A stretch of 64,000 bases of DNA from an uncultured Clostridia bacterium (GTDB lineage Bacteria; Bacillota; Clostridia; Oscillospirales; Acutalibacteraceae), in contig CAMVEX010000010.1 in NCBI GenBank assembly GCA_947166625.1, forward strand, positions 18,774 to 82,773. The letters are read 5' to 3'. The first letter of the stretch is position 1, and every line of letters begins with the position of its first letter. This document shows positions 22,887 through 32,620 of the stretch, piece after piece. A program made the position numbers and the translations under genes. Below the pieces are notes generated by a model. That model had not been told where the DNA came from. It searched no databases and saw only the letters and a program-made list of their open reading frames with translations.

Positions 22887-23738
22887 ATGAATGATAAAAT
22901 GATCGTGCAGTGGTTCCCCGGCCACATGGCAAAAACGCGGCGCCTTATAAAGGAGTCGCTCCCTCTGGTGGACGCCGTATGCGAAATAGTTGACGCGCGC
23001 CTGCCCGAGAGCAGCCGCAACCCCGAAATCGACGAAATAGTCGGCGGAAAGCCGAGGATAATACTGCTCAATAAATGCGATCTCGCAGACGATAACGCGA
23101 CCGCCGAGAGGATCCGCCTCTTCGCTTCAAAGGGAGTCACCGCACTGCCCGTGGATTGCCGCAGCGGAAAAGGTCTGCAAAAATTTCAGAGCGCCGTGCG
23201 AGAGGTGCTGAAAGATAAAATTCAGGCAAACATCGACAGAGGGATGGGCGGCAAGACCCTCAGAGTGATGGTGGTCGGCATACCTAACACCGGCAAATCC
23301 TCGTTTATCAACCGCATGGCGGGCAAAAACAGGGCAAAGGTCGCCGACAAGCCGGGCGTTACAAGGGGAAATCAATGGTTTTCCATAGGTCAGGGGATCG
23401 AGCTGCTTGACACTCCCGGAGTGCTCTGGCCGAAATTTGAAGATCCCGAGGTCGGCTTCAAGCTCTCTTTTATAGGCTCCGTCAAGGATGAAATCCTCGA
23501 TATTCAGGAGATAGCCGTGCGTCTGCTCAAGGTCATGCAGACGAGGTACCCCGACAATCTCGCAAAACGATACGGCATAGAAAATTTTGAGGAGCTTGAG
23601 CCCTATGAACTGCTTGAGCTCATCGCCTCAAAGCGCGGAATGCTTCTGCGCGGCGGCGAATATGACACCGAAAGATGCGCCGTGATGCTTCTCGACGAAT
23701 ACAGAGACGGCAGGCTCGGCAAGATCACACTCGATTAA
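22887..23738 (+). CDS. rbgA: Ribosome biogenesis GTPase RbgA (YlqF)
   Basis: 283 residues, the family length. It has the circularly permuted GTPase order: G4 (LLNKCDLAD) and G5 (VDCRSGKG) come before G1 (VVGIPNTGKSSFINR), G2 and G3 (LLDTPGVLWP). The N-terminus QWFPGHMAKTRR is the YlqF hallmark. RbgA drives a late step of 50S subunit assembly. It begins just after lepB and sits near rplS and rnhB, as in Bacillus. Confidence 0.95.
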   Translation: MNDKMIVQWFPGHMAKTRRLIKESLPLVDAVCEIVDARLPESSRNPEIDEIVGGKPRIILLNKCDLADDNATAERIRLFASKGVTALPVDCRSGKGLQKFQSAVREVLKDKIQANIDRGMGGKTLRVMVVGIPNTGKSSFINRMAGKNRAKVADKPGVTRGNQWFSIGQGIELLDTPGVLWPKFEDPEVGFKLSFIGSVKDEILDIQEIAVRLLKVMQTRYPDNLAKRYGIENFEELEPYELLELIASKRGMLLRGGEYDTERCAVMLLDEYRDGRLGKITLD

Positions 23739-23778
23739 AACAGGTTTATCCCGAATCCCGATGAAGGAGGCGACACCG

Positions 23779-24936
23779 ATGCGCAGAGCGCTCGCGGTTT
23801 TTCTCGCAGCAGTTCTTTTTCTCGATATAATCTGTCTCGGAGTTATCTTTTTCACGAGAGACACGAGCAGCAACCGCAAAAAGAATGATGACGGCATTTT
23901 TGAGCGCGCCGTCATAATGGCTGCGGGCAACAATATGATAAGCGATAAGATAATAGAGCAGGCTGCCGCCGGCAACGCGCCAGGCAACTATAATTTTGAC
24001 CCTGTCTATGAGAATATAGCGGATGAGCTCAGCCGGGCAGACGCCGCCGTTATCACCCAGGAGAGCGTCATATCCTCCGAGCATCCCGTCTCCGGCACCT
24101 ATCCGCTCTATAATTCCCCCGCCAAGATCGCGGACGAGCTCAAAAAACTCGGTTTCAACATAATAAATATAGCCACAAACCACGCGCTGGATTACGGCGA
24201 GCAGGGGCTTCTGAATACCATAGACTGCCTCAAAAACACCGAAAGGCTCGGGGTAATAGGCGCCGTGGCAGATAAAGAATATGCCTCCGCTCCGATCATT
24301 CGCAACATTAAAGGTATCAAGGTCGCTTTCGTCGCGTTCACAGACCCCATCCCGCAAAAATCACTGCCGGAGGATTCGCCCGCCTACCTCTGCGTTTCGA
24401 GCGATGAATCGCTGATTTATGACGCAGTCGCCTCGGCGAAACGGCAGGCGGATTTCGTGGTGGTCTGCGCCCACTGGGGCAAGGAATACGGAGCGGATGT
24501 GACTCCGGAGCAAAGGGCTATGGCAAAAAAACTCGGCGAGTGGGGAGCCGATGTGGTGATAGGCACAAACCCCCACGAGCTTCAGGAAATGGAATATATA
24601 GATAATACCGACGGGAGCAGGACCCTCGTCGCCTATTCGCTGGGCAACTTTGTTTCAACTCAGACAAACGGCGAGCTTCTGCTCGGAGGTCTGCTGAGCT
24701 TTGAGCTTGTGAGAAACACCGAAACGGGCGCCGTCACTCTCGAAAACCCCAAAATGAAGGGCGTAGTCACCCATTACGGCATCGACGCCTCAAACACCCG
24801 CCTTTATATGCTCTCGGATTATACGAGCGAGCTTGCGAATGTTCACGCGGTGGACAGAAGCCGTACCCCCGATTTCAGCCTAAGATACCTCAAAAAGCTG
24901 ATGAGCGAAAGAATAAGCAGCGAATTTGCGGAGTGA
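23779..24936 (+). CDS. CapA/PgsA-family metallophosphatase-like surface protein
   Basis: 385 residues from ATG 23779 (AAGGAGG upstream; an ATG at 23761 overlaps that site and is rejected). One N-terminal membrane helix (AVFLAAVLFLDIICLGVIFF) anchors it outside the cell. The CapA fold is recognised by ATNHALDYGEQGLLNTIDCL, VAFTDPIP, VCAHWGKEYG, GADVVIGTNPHELQ and AYSLGNFVSTQ. The founding members take part in poly-gamma-glutamate capsule formation, but most homologues lack capBC neighbours, as here, so a capsule role is not implied. Its stop overlaps the region just before rnhB. Confidence 0.85.
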   Translation: MRRALAVFLAAVLFLDIICLGVIFFTRDTSSNRKKNDDGIFERAVIMAAGNNMISDKIIEQAAAGNAPGNYNFDPVYENIADELSRADAAVITQESVISSEHPVSGTYPLYNSPAKIADELKKLGFNIINIATNHALDYGEQGLLNTIDCLKNTERLGVIGAVADKEYASAPIIRNIKGIKVAFVAFTDPIPQKSLPEDSPAYLCVSSDESLIYDAVASAKRQADFVVVCAHWGKEYGADVTPEQRAMAKKLGEWGADVVIGTNPHELQEMEYIDNTDGSRTLVAYSLGNFVSTQTNGELLLGGLLSFELVRNTETGAVTLENPKMKGVVTHYGIDASNTRLYMLSDYTSELANVHAVDRSRTPDFSLRYLKKLMSERISSEFAE

Positions 24937-24938
24937 TT

Positions 24939-25538
24939 ATGGATCATACATTTGAAATTTCGGCAAAAGAAAGAGGATACCTCTCCGTCTGCGGTATCGA
25001 CGAAGCGGGCAGAGGTCCGCTCGCGGGCCCCGTTTATGCGGCGGCGGTAATTCTCCCCGATGGGCTCGAAATCGAAGGGCTCAACGATTCAAAAAAACTT
25101 ACAGAAAAAAAGAGGGAAGCCCTCTTTGATGTTATAAAAGAAAATGCTCTCGCCTGCTCCGTAGGCACGGCAAGCGAGCGCGAAATAGACGAGATAAACA
25201 TTTTACAGGCAACCTTCCTCGCGATGAAAAGAGCGGTCGAAGGGCTCAAGATCCCCGCCGATTACGCTCTTGTTGACGGCAACAGGATGCCCCCTCTCGG
25301 AATACCGGGCGAAACGATAATCAAGGGCGACGCCAAAAGCCCCTCCGTGGCGGCGGCTTCGATAATAGCGAAGGTAAGCCGTGACAGATTTATGTATGAG
25401 CTTGACAAAAAGCTGCCCGAATATCAGTTTTCAAAGCATAAGGGCTACGGCACCGCGCTCCACTATGAGATGATAAAAAAATACGGCGTATCGGAATATC
25501 ACCGCCTTTCATTTCTCAAAAATCTGAGTGAAAAATAA
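24939..25538 (+). CDS. rnhB: Ribonuclease HII
   Basis: 199 residues from ATG 24939 (an in-frame GTG lies two codons upstream). The RNase HII motifs are intact: GIDEAGRGPLAGPVYAAAV with the catalytic Asp-Glu, LNDSKKLTEKKRE, the central DG-containing ALVDGNRMP with the third acid, and KGDAKSPSVAAASIIAKVSRD. It removes RNA from RNA-DNA hybrids and starts ribonucleotide excision. It lies two bases after capA and three before yraN. Confidence 0.95.
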   Translation: MDHTFEISAKERGYLSVCGIDEAGRGPLAGPVYAAAVILPDGLEIEGLNDSKKLTEKKREALFDVIKENALACSVGTASEREIDEINILQATFLAMKRAVEGLKIPADYALVDGNRMPPLGIPGETIIKGDAKSPSVAAASIIAKVSRDRFMYELDKKLPEYQFSKHKGYGTALHYEMIKKYGVSEYHRLSFLKNLSEK

Positions 25539-25540
25539 TT

Positions 25541-25897
25541 ATGATAAAAAATAAAGCAGGCGTGTGGGGCGAGATCTACACGGTAAGGTATCTCCGCGAC
25601 AGAGGATATAAAATAATCTCATCCAACTATGTCTGCCGCTTCGGCGAGCTTGACGCGGTGGCGATGAAGGACGGAGTTCTCTGCTTCGTTGAGGTAAAAA
25701 CGAGGAATGAGCTCACCCAAAACCGCCCTATGGAAGCGGTGGATGAGGCGAAGCAGGAGCGTGTGCGGCTCGCGGCAAACAGCTTCATTTCATATTCCAA
25801 GCTGAATAATCCGATAAGATTCGATGTCAGCGAGGTCTATCTTGACGATGATTATAAATGCAGATCCGTAAATTATATAAAAAACGCTTTTGAATAG
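25541..25897 (+). CDS. YraN/UPF0102 family endonuclease-like protein
   Basis: 118 residues with the family pattern: GVWGEIYTVRYLRDRGYKIIS, then FGELDAVAMKDGVLCFVEVKTR, which is a PD-(D/E)xK-like nuclease core (E...D...ExK). It usually sits directly after rnhB, as here. Function in vivo is unsettled; a link with DNA uptake or repair has been proposed for relatives. Confidence 0.9.
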   Translation: MIKNKAGVWGEIYTVRYLRDRGYKIISSNYVCRFGELDAVAMKDGVLCFVEVKTRNELTQNRPMEAVDEAKQERVRLAANSFISYSKLNNPIRFDVSEVYLDDDYKCRSVNYIKNAFE

Positions 25898-25934
25898 ATC
25901 ACGGATGACCCTTTCGGAAAGGCGGTGAGTTAAA

Positions 25935-26438
25935 TTGATCGATTCGATTACAAATTATCTGGTCGGGACCTTTCAGGATAAAATTCCGGCTGAGCTGATC
26001 ATATTCTTTATCTCGCTGCTGCCGATACTCGAGCTCAGGGGCGGAATGCTGGCGGCGAAGCTGCTCGGCGTGGGGCTTTTTAAGGCCTTCATAATCTGCT
26101 ACGCGGGCAATATCCTGCCGATCCCGTTTATTTTGCTCTTTATCAGAAAGATATTCAGGCTGCTCAGGCGGAGCGAAAAGCTCGGCAGGCTGGTGGATAA
26201 AATCGAAGCGGGCACGATGAAAAAGAAAGAAAAGGTGCTCAGATACAAGCAGTGGGGGCTTCTGCTGTTTGTTGCCGTTCCCCTGCCCGGCACCGGCGGA
26301 TGGACGGGCGCCCTGCTCGCCGCTCTGCTCGATATCCGCTTCAAAAAATCGCTTCCCATAATCGCTCTGGGAGTTCTCATCGCAGATCTGATAATGTCGG
26401 TCATCTCTTACGGTCTGCTCGGCGCGATAATCGGATAA
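25935..26438 (+). CDS. Small-multidrug-export family membrane protein (COG2426)
   Basis: 167 residues, four to five hydrophobic helices, with the family blocks ELIIFFISLLPILELRGGM, GNILPIPFILLFIRKIF and VAVPLPGTGGWTGALLAALL. The name of the Pfam family (small multidrug export) is historic and transport of drugs is not shown. The start appears to be TTG 25935, with GGTGAG five bases upstream. The family is related to DedA-like membrane proteins in overall look. It is followed 23 bases later by a phosphoesterase gene. Confidence 0.8.
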   Translation: MIDSITNYLVGTFQDKIPAELIIFFISLLPILELRGGMLAAKLLGVGLFKAFIICYAGNILPIPFILLFIRKIFRLLRRSEKLGRLVDKIEAGTMKKKEKVLRYKQWGLLLFVAVPLPGTGGWTGALLAALLDIRFKKSLPIIALGVLIADLIMSVISYGLLGAIIG

Positions 26439-26461
26439 ACCTACGGAGGAAATACAGAATT

Positions 26462-27157
26462 ATGGTATATGTTACCGGAGATATGCACGGCGATATCAGC
26501 CGATTCAACGACCCCGCCCTCAAACAGCTTAAGAAGGGCGATGTGCTGATAGTCTGCGGAGATTTCGGCTTTATCTGGGATAACAGCAGGCAGGAGCAAA
26601 AGAATCTTAAAAAGCTCGCTTCCAAAAAATACGATATTTGTTTCGTTGACGGCACCCACGAGAATTTTGAGATAATCAATTCCCTGCCCGAGACCACCTG
26701 GCAGGGCGGCAAGGTGCACAAGGTGGCGAATAATATCTATCACCTGATGAGAGGGCAGATATATAAGATCGACAATATCACCTATTTCACCATGGGCGGC
26801 GGCGAAAGCCCCGATATAGATATCAGATTTGAGGCAAACGCCTGGTCAAAGGATGAATTCCCGAGCCGCGATGAAATGGTGGAAGGCGCAAAACGCCTCG
26901 AAGAACTTGACTGCAAGATAGATTATATCATCACTCACGAGCCGCCCGTCAAGGTAAAGACCTTCCTCTCTCTCAAGGATGAGGAAAGGGTCGCCGTAAA
27001 CGGTCTGAACACCTATCTTGACGAGCTTTCATCCGCCTGCACCTACAGGCGCTGGTTTTTCGGCTCGATGCATCTCGATAAATTCATATCCTCCTCGATG
27101 GTCGCGGTTTACAGAGCCGTTATCAACACCATCACGGGCGAGGTTTTGACTAAATAA
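26462..27157 (+). CDS. Calcineurin-like metallophosphoesterase
   Basis: 231 residues from ATG 26462, preceded by ACGGAGG; a longer open frame reading back over the upstream gene is rejected. Metal-binding motifs of the metallophosphoesterase superfamily are present: GDMHGDI, VCGDFGFIWD, DGTHENF (the GNH-like box as GTHE) and THEPP near residue 160. Substrate unknown; relatives hydrolyse nucleotides or phosphoproteins. The gene ends the plus-strand run before the convergent polC. Confidence 0.82.
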   Translation: MVYVTGDMHGDISRFNDPALKQLKKGDVLIVCGDFGFIWDNSRQEQKNLKKLASKKYDICFVDGTHENFEIINSLPETTWQGGKVHKVANNIYHLMRGQIYKIDNITYFTMGGGESPDIDIRFEANAWSKDEFPSRDEMVEGAKRLEELDCKIDYIITHEPPVKVKTFLSLKDEERVAVNGLNTYLDELSSACTYRRWFFGSMHLDKFISSSMVAVYRAVINTITGEVLTK

Positions 27158-27187
27158 ATCAGCGGCTTTTCCGCCTTAAAAAGTTTA

Positions 27188-27222
27188 CCGCCGGGTCTTG
27201 AACAGGACCCGGCGGATTTTTA
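27188..27222. terminator. Intrinsic terminator between phosphoesterase and polC
   Basis: CCGCCGGGTC / GACCCGGCGG, a 10-bp perfect stem with an 8-base loop, followed by ATTTTTATT on the plus strand. It also lies at the 3' end of polC, so it can serve both converging units. Confidence 0.92.
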
Positions 27223-27241
27223 TTGATGATTTGATTTGTTA

Positions 27242-30200
27242 TCAGAAGAAGGTTATCTGCGTGGTTTCGGGCAGGGATGAAAAAGCTCCGATGGCTTTGA
27301 GAGAATCAATGACGGTCTGTGACGCGTGCGAGCGGACCTGGGCATCCTCTATCGAGATAAACTCATCCATGATGCCGTTGCCGTTTTCATCTCTGATTAT
27401 TTCATCATTCTCGTCTTTTTTATATTTCGCATCCTCAAGCGCTTTGGCGGCATTTTCGCCGCAGCCTGCGAGAGCCGAAAACGGGAGGCGGATCTTGCCG
27501 TCTTCAACGATATAATTGGTGGCGGTCGATTTATAAATATCTATCGGGAGGAAATCAAAGCCGCGCGCCATCATTTCGTTTACCATCTGGAGCGCTCCGT
27601 AAGTATCGCTCTCTTTATCGGATGCCTCTTTTGAGAGGATCTTTGAATTCAGCTCGTTCATTCTCTGCTTGACCGCTCCCCTGCCGCTGAGAATGGTATC
27701 GACCTCAAGATCTTTGCCTCTGACGGTAAAATATGTGGCATAAAATTCAACGGGATAATTTATCTTATACCACGCGAGGCGTATTGCCGCTATAACATAG
27801 GCGGCGGCGTGAGCCTTCGGGAACATATATTTTATCTTGAAGCAGGAATCTATATACCATTGAGGCACATCGTGAGCCTTCATCTCTTTGATATGATCCT
27901 CGGTGAGAAGCTTTGTGGCGTTGCCCTTTCTGACGATCTCCATAATATCAAACGCCATTTTGTTCGGCAGCCCCTTATGGATAAGATATACCATAATATT
28001 GTCACGGGTCCCGATAACGTTTGAAATGGTGCATATACCTTTCTCGATAAGATCTTTCGCGTTGCCGACCCATACATCGGTGCCGTGTGAAAGGCCCGAG
28101 ATCTGGAGCATATCCGAGAAGTTTTTCGGCTGAGCGTCCTTGAGCATTTCCAAAACGAACGGGGTGCCGAGCTCCGGAAGCCCGAGGGTGCCGGTGTGGC
28201 AGCCGATCTCCTCAGCGGTGACGCCGAGAGGCTCGGGAGAAGTGAGCAGTTTATAAAGCTCGGGGTCGCAGACATCCGCATCCATAACGCTCGTGTGGGT
28301 GAGATCCTCTATATGCTTATAGAGGGTCGGAACTTCGTGGCCGAGATTATCGAGCTTGAGAATGGTATCGTGAAGCGAATGGAAATCAAAGTGGGTGGTC
28401 CTGTGGATAGATGTTGAATCATCCGCGGGATGCTGGATCGGGGTGAAATCCTCGGCATCCATATCGTTGGGGATAACAACCATTCCTCCGGGGTGCTGGC
28501 CGGTGGTGCGCTTGACTCCGACGCAGCCCAGGGCAAGGCGGTCTATTTCAGCCTCGTGGATATTGGTCTTGCCCGTGACCTCCATCCATTTTTTAACATA
28601 TCCGTAGGCGGTCTTTTCGGCTATGGTGCCGATGGTGCCCGCCTTGAAAACCTTTGATTTGCCGAATAATTCCTCGGTGTAGCGGTGGGCGTAAAACTGA
28701 TATTCGCTTGAGAAATTCAGGTCTATATCGGGCGCCTTGTCGCCCTTGAAGCCGAGGAAAGTTTCAAAGGGAATATCGTGGCCGTCCCTTATCATTTTTA
28801 CTCCGCATTCGGGGCAGACCTTTTCGGGCATATCGAATCCGCTGCCGTATTCGCCGCCGAGGAAAAATTCACTGTGTTTACATTTGGGGCAGAGGTAGTG
28901 GGGCGCGAGAGGATTAACCTCCGAAATTCCCGCCGCAAACGCCACGAATGACGAGCCGACGGAGCCACGGGAGCCGACATAATATCCGTGATCTTCGGAA
29001 TCCTTGACCAGTTTCTGAGCGATGATGTAAAGCACCGCGTAGCCGTATTTTATAATGGATTCAAGCTCTTTTTCGAGCCTCTGCCTTACATAATCCGGAA
29101 GGGGGTTGCCGTAATAGGCCTCCATTCGCTGATAGCATATCCTGTTAAGCTCCTCATCCGCTCCGTCAATATGCGGGGGGAAGGTGCCTTCCGGGAAGGG
29201 CCTTATCGTTTCGCACATATCCGCGATTTTATTGGGATTGTCGATGACGATTTCTTTTGCCCTGTCTCCGAGCCAGGAGAATTCCTCGAGCATATCCTGC
29301 GTGGTTCTGAAATAAAGGGGAGCCTGCTCCTGAGCATCCGAAAAGCCCTGAGAGGTCATAAGGATCTCTCTGTAGATCGCATCCTCTTTATCAATGAAAT
29401 GCACGTCGCCTGTCGCCACAACGGGCTTGCCCAGTTCATCGGCGAGGGCGATGATCCGCCTGTCTATATCCTCAAGCTCGGCGTCGCTCTCGACCTCTCC
29501 GCTCCTGACAAGGAAGCGGTTGTTGCCCTTGGGCTGAATCTCAAAATAATCATAGAGCTCGGCATATTTCACAAGGGTATCGTGAGGCTTGCCCTCCATC
29601 ACCGCCGTATATATCTGACCCGCCTGGCAGGCTGAGCCGATGATAAGACCCTCTCTGTGCTTGATAAGCTCGCTGTGAGGGATAAGCGGATGGCGGTAAA
29701 AATACTCGAGATTTGATTTTGTGATGAGCTGATAAAGATGCTTGAGCCCGACAAGATTCTTTGCGATTATGATTATATGGCGGCTCTTGAGCCTGAGCGG
29801 GCTCAGGGTTATTTTTTCGTTTATCTGACTGATATCCGTTATCTGCGCCGCCTTGAGCCTGTCAACAAGCTTTGCGAATATCATCGAGAGGATCCTCGCA
29901 TCCTCATCCGCTCTGTGATGATCGAAATCGGGCAGCTTGAGCGCCTTCTGAACGGCGTCGAGCGAGAATCTTTTAGCCTCCGTAACGAGAGCCTGGCTGA
30001 GCGGGAGGGTATCTATATGGGTGAAATCATATTCGATTTTGCATCTGGCGCAGGCGGCTTTGAGGAAATCGGTATCAAAGGTGGCGTTATGAGCCACAAG
30101 GATCCCGTTATCGGCAAATTCAAAGAATTTGCGTATCGCCTCCTCTTCGCCGGGGGCGCCCTCAAGCATATTATCCGTGATGCCGGTGAGGTCGATTATC

Positions 30201-31570
30201 TTTTGCGAAAGCCGTCTGCCGGGGCTCACAAAGGTCCTGAACGACGATACCTCGTGACCGCCCTCGAATTTGACGGCGCCTATTTCTATTATACGGTCAT
30301 AGCCGGAGCGAAGCCCGGTGGTTTCAAGATCGAATATGATAAACCTGCCGTCAAGAGGCATATTTGCGGATCCGACGACCGAAGTAACGCGGTCATCCAC
30401 ATAGTAGCCTTCCATACCGTAAACTATCTTGATGCCGTTCTTTTTGGCGGCGTTCATAGCCTCGGGGAACGCCTGGACAACTCCGTGATCCGTTATGGCT
30501 ATCGCCTTATGACCCCATTTTGCCGCTCTCTCAACGAGCTTTGTCGCGCTTGTCATACCGTCAAGCTGAGACATATTGGTATGAAGATGGAGCTCGACCC
30601 TCTTTTCGGGAGCAGTATCCTCCTCGACCGTTTCCTCCACGGCGGTCACGGCATTCGCTCTGATGACCTCGCGCTTCATATAGGCGTCATATTCCACGTG
30701 GCCTCTGAGCATTACCGCCATACCGTCCTTCAGAGTGTTATCGAGCTTCATGCAGTAATCGGCTTCTTCAAATATTTTTACGGTAAGCGAGCTTGTTTTA
30801 TCCGTGATATTGAATGAAATTATCTTGCGCTTGTGATCTTTTGTGTCTTTTTTATCAAGAGAAAAAACCTTGCCCCAGACCGTAACGTTTCCGTCCTCGA
30901 TCGAGACATTTTTGATGGGCACCGGCTTTGACTTTATGCCTCTGCCGAATAATATCTTTGCGTTGGTGAGCGATACGGGCAGATCCTCCCACTCGCGCTC
31001 CGGCTTTTTGGGCTTGGGCGGCTCCGCCTTGGGAATTTCGATATTGATATTGGCTTTTTGCATCTCGATATATTCGGGAGAATTCATATCGATCTCTCTG
31101 TCGCTTATGAGAGAAACCTTATAATCCTCGCCGAAGCGCTCATAAATATCATCCGAAATAAAATCATCCGCATACATATCCTTGAGCACGCCGACGCCGG
31201 TCTTTATGGTGATGCCTATCATTTTGTTTTCGGAATCTATCTCGATCTGCGCGTCGTCAAAATATCCGTTTGCCGCGGCGTTTTCGGCCTTGAGCCTTCT
31301 GATGACGGATTCCATACATCCGCTGTCAAAAACGCCCTTATCGTAGCGGTCATTGATCGTCACCTTGTTTACGGCAAGCTTTTCTTTTATCTGAGCGCAG
31401 GCGTCTGCGATGATATCCGAATGAATATATCCCGGGAATTTCGCGGTGATTTGCAGAGTTTTGCTGTCATCATCGAGATTTATTTCCGTAACCTTGCCGC
31501 CACCCAGCTTCCCGGCTGTTTCGGGGCTGACAAGAGATTCTATAAAATAAAGTAAATCATTATATTCCAT
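27242..31570 (-). CDS. polC: DNA polymerase III subunit alpha, Gram-positive PolC type
   Basis: 1442 residues, the PolC length. Order: N-terminal domain and OB segment (ISFNITDKTSSLTVKIFEE), PHP domain (ELHLHTNMSQLDGM, ITDHG) split by the DnaQ-like 3'-5' exonuclease (FIIFDLETTGL, HNATFDTDFL, HHRADEDA), then a zinc knuckle (CPKCKHSEF ... CPECGVKM) and the polymerase palm (PDIDLNFS) and fingers (KAHAAAYVIAAIRLAWYK). It is the essential replicative polymerase of low-GC Gram-positives with built-in proofreading. Its start overlaps the last base of ispG, closing the pyrH-to-polC operon. Confidence 0.97.
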   Translation of the reverse strand: MEYNDLLYFIESLVSPETAGKLGGGKVTEINLDDDSKTLQITAKFPGYIHSDIIADACAQIKEKLAVNKVTINDRYDKGVFDSGCMESVIRRLKAENAAANGYFDDAQIEIDSENKMIGITIKTGVGVLKDMYADDFISDDIYERFGEDYKVSLISDREIDMNSPEYIEMQKANINIEIPKAEPPKPKKPEREWEDLPVSLTNAKILFGRGIKSKPVPIKNVSIEDGNVTVWGKVFSLDKKDTKDHKRKIISFNITDKTSSLTVKIFEEADYCMKLDNTLKDGMAVMLRGHVEYDAYMKREVIRANAVTAVEETVEEDTAPEKRVELHLHTNMSQLDGMTSATKLVERAAKWGHKAIAITDHGVVQAFPEAMNAAKKNGIKIVYGMEGYYVDDRVTSVVGSANMPLDGRFIIFDLETTGLRSGYDRIIEIGAVKFEGGHEVSSFRTFVSPGRRLSQKIIDLTGITDNMLEGAPGEEEAIRKFFEFADNGILVAHNATFDTDFLKAACARCKIEYDFTHIDTLPLSQALVTEAKRFSLDAVQKALKLPDFDHHRADEDARILSMIFAKLVDRLKAAQITDISQINEKITLSPLRLKSRHIIIIAKNLVGLKHLYQLITKSNLEYFYRHPLIPHSELIKHREGLIIGSACQAGQIYTAVMEGKPHDTLVKYAELYDYFEIQPKGNNRFLVRSGEVESDAELEDIDRRIIALADELGKPVVATGDVHFIDKEDAIYREILMTSQGFSDAQEQAPLYFRTTQDMLEEFSWLGDRAKEIVIDNPNKIADMCETIRPFPEGTFPPHIDGADEELNRICYQRMEAYYGNPLPDYVRQRLEKELESIIKYGYAVLYIIAQKLVKDSEDHGYYVGSRGSVGSSFVAFAAGISEVNPLAPHYLCPKCKHSEFFLGGEYGSGFDMPEKVCPECGVKMIRDGHDIPFETFLGFKGDKAPDIDLNFSSEYQFYAHRYTEELFGKSKVFKAGTIGTIAEKTAYGYVKKWMEVTGKTNIHEAEIDRLALGCVGVKRTTGQHPGGMVVIPNDMDAEDFTPIQHPADDSTSIHRTTHFDFHSLHDTILKLDNLGHEVPTLYKHIEDLTHTSVMDADVCDPELYKLLTSPEPLGVTAEEIGCHTGTLGLPELGTPFVLEMLKDAQPKNFSDMLQISGLSHGTDVWVGNAKDLIEKGICTISNVIGTRDNIMVYLIHKGLPNKMAFDIMEIVRKGNATKLLTEDHIKEMKAHDVPQWYIDSCFKIKYMFPKAHAAAYVIAAIRLAWYKINYPVEFYATYFTVRGKDLEVDTILSGRGAVKQRMNELNSKILSKEASDKESDTYGALQMVNEMMARGFDFLPIDIYKSTATNYIVEDGKIRLPFSALAGCGENAAKALEDAKYKKDENDEIIRDENGNGIMDEFISIEDAQVRSHASQTVIDSLKAIGAFSSLPETTQITFF

Positions 31571-32619
31571 TACAATTTTCCTATTTCCTCTATAAGCCGG
31601 TCAACGGCCTCATCCTCGCTGACCTTGCAGATTATTTCACCTTTTTTGAATATAAGAGCGCATCCGTCTCCGCCCGCGATGCCTATATCAGCCTCTCTCG
31701 CCTCGCCCGGGCCGTTTACGGCGCACCCCATAACGGCAACTTTTATCTGCCTGTCACAGGAGCGAAGGCGGGATTCCACCTGATTTGCGAGCGAAATGAG
31801 GTCGATTTTAGTCCTGCCGCAGGTGGGGCAGGAAACGATGTCGGGGCGCGGCTTTCCGAGGCCGAGCGCGTGAAGTATATCCTGCGCAGCCGCAACCTCT
31901 TTGACTGGATCGTCGGTGATCGAGACCCTCACGGTGTCACCGATCCCGTCGGCAAGCAGAGAGCCGATGCCGATGGATGATTTGATAAGCGATGAATTGT
32001 AGGTCCCCGCCTCGGTCACTCCGAGGTGAAGCGGATAGTCGCATTCCTGCGCCGCTATGCGGTAGGCTTCTATCATCACGGGGACATTTGATGATTTGAT
32101 CGAAATAACTATATTTTCAAAATCGAATTTTTCGAGCAGAGAAGCGTGATACATCGCGGATTCAACCAGCGCGCGGGCGCAGGGGGAGCCGTATTTCGCG
32201 AGTATTTCCTTCTCCACGGAGCCGGAATTCACACCGATCCTGATGGGGATACCGTTTATTTTGCAGGCGTCGGCGACCGCCTTGACCCTGTCCGCAGAGC
32301 CGATGTTGCCGGGGTTTATCCTTATTTTATCCACGCCCTCGGCAATGCTCGCCAAAGCGAGGCGGTAATCAAAATGTATATCCGCCACTATCGGCACGCT
32401 CACGCTTTTCTTCAGAGCGGAGATGAGCTTGACGGATTCCATATCGGGCACCGCGGCTCTGATGATTTCGCACCCCGCCTTTTCGAGAGCGACCGCCTGG
32501 GCGACGCTCGCCTGAATATCGCGGGCGGGTTTATTGAGCATTGATTGCACCGTAACGGGCGCATCACCGCCGATAAAAATATTACCGACGGCGATTTTAC
32601 GGGATTTTCTGCGTTCCAT
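31570..32619 (-). CDS. ispG: 4-hydroxy-3-methylbut-2-enyl-diphosphate synthase (flavodoxin)
   Basis: 349 residues. The TIM-barrel part has VQSMLNKPARD, VPIVADIHFDYRLAL, KIRINPGNIG and LGVTEAG. The 4Fe-4S ligands are in SCPTCGRTKIDL and MGCAVNGPGEA. It carries out the penultimate step of the MEP isoprenoid pathway and works with Dxr, encoded two genes upstream. One base separates it from rseP and it touches polC. Confidence 0.96.
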   Translation of the reverse strand: MERRKSRKIAVGNIFIGGDAPVTVQSMLNKPARDIQASVAQAVALEKAGCEIIRAAVPDMESVKLISALKKSVSVPIVADIHFDYRLALASIAEGVDKIRINPGNIGSADRVKAVADACKINGIPIRIGVNSGSVEKEILAKYGSPCARALVESAMYHASLLEKFDFENIVISIKSSNVPVMIEAYRIAAQECDYPLHLGVTEAGTYNSSLIKSSIGIGSLLADGIGDTVRVSITDDPVKEVAAAQDILHALGLGKPRPDIVSCPTCGRTKIDLISLANQVESRLRSCDRQIKVAVMGCAVNGPGEAREADIGIAGGDGCALIFKKGEIICKVSEDEAVDRLIEEIGKL

Positions 32620-32620
32620 A

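Noticed and set aside
26252..26461. N-terminal extension of the phosphoesterase
   Set aside because: The added 70 codons overlap the well-conserved membrane protein gene in another frame, and ATG 26462 has ACGGAGG in front.
29738..30817. Long plus-strand open frame of 359 codons opposite polC
   Set aside because: It is antisense to the conserved PHP/exonuclease part of polC, has no ribosome binding site and its product has no recognisable motif; open frames on the opposite strand are common at this codon usage.
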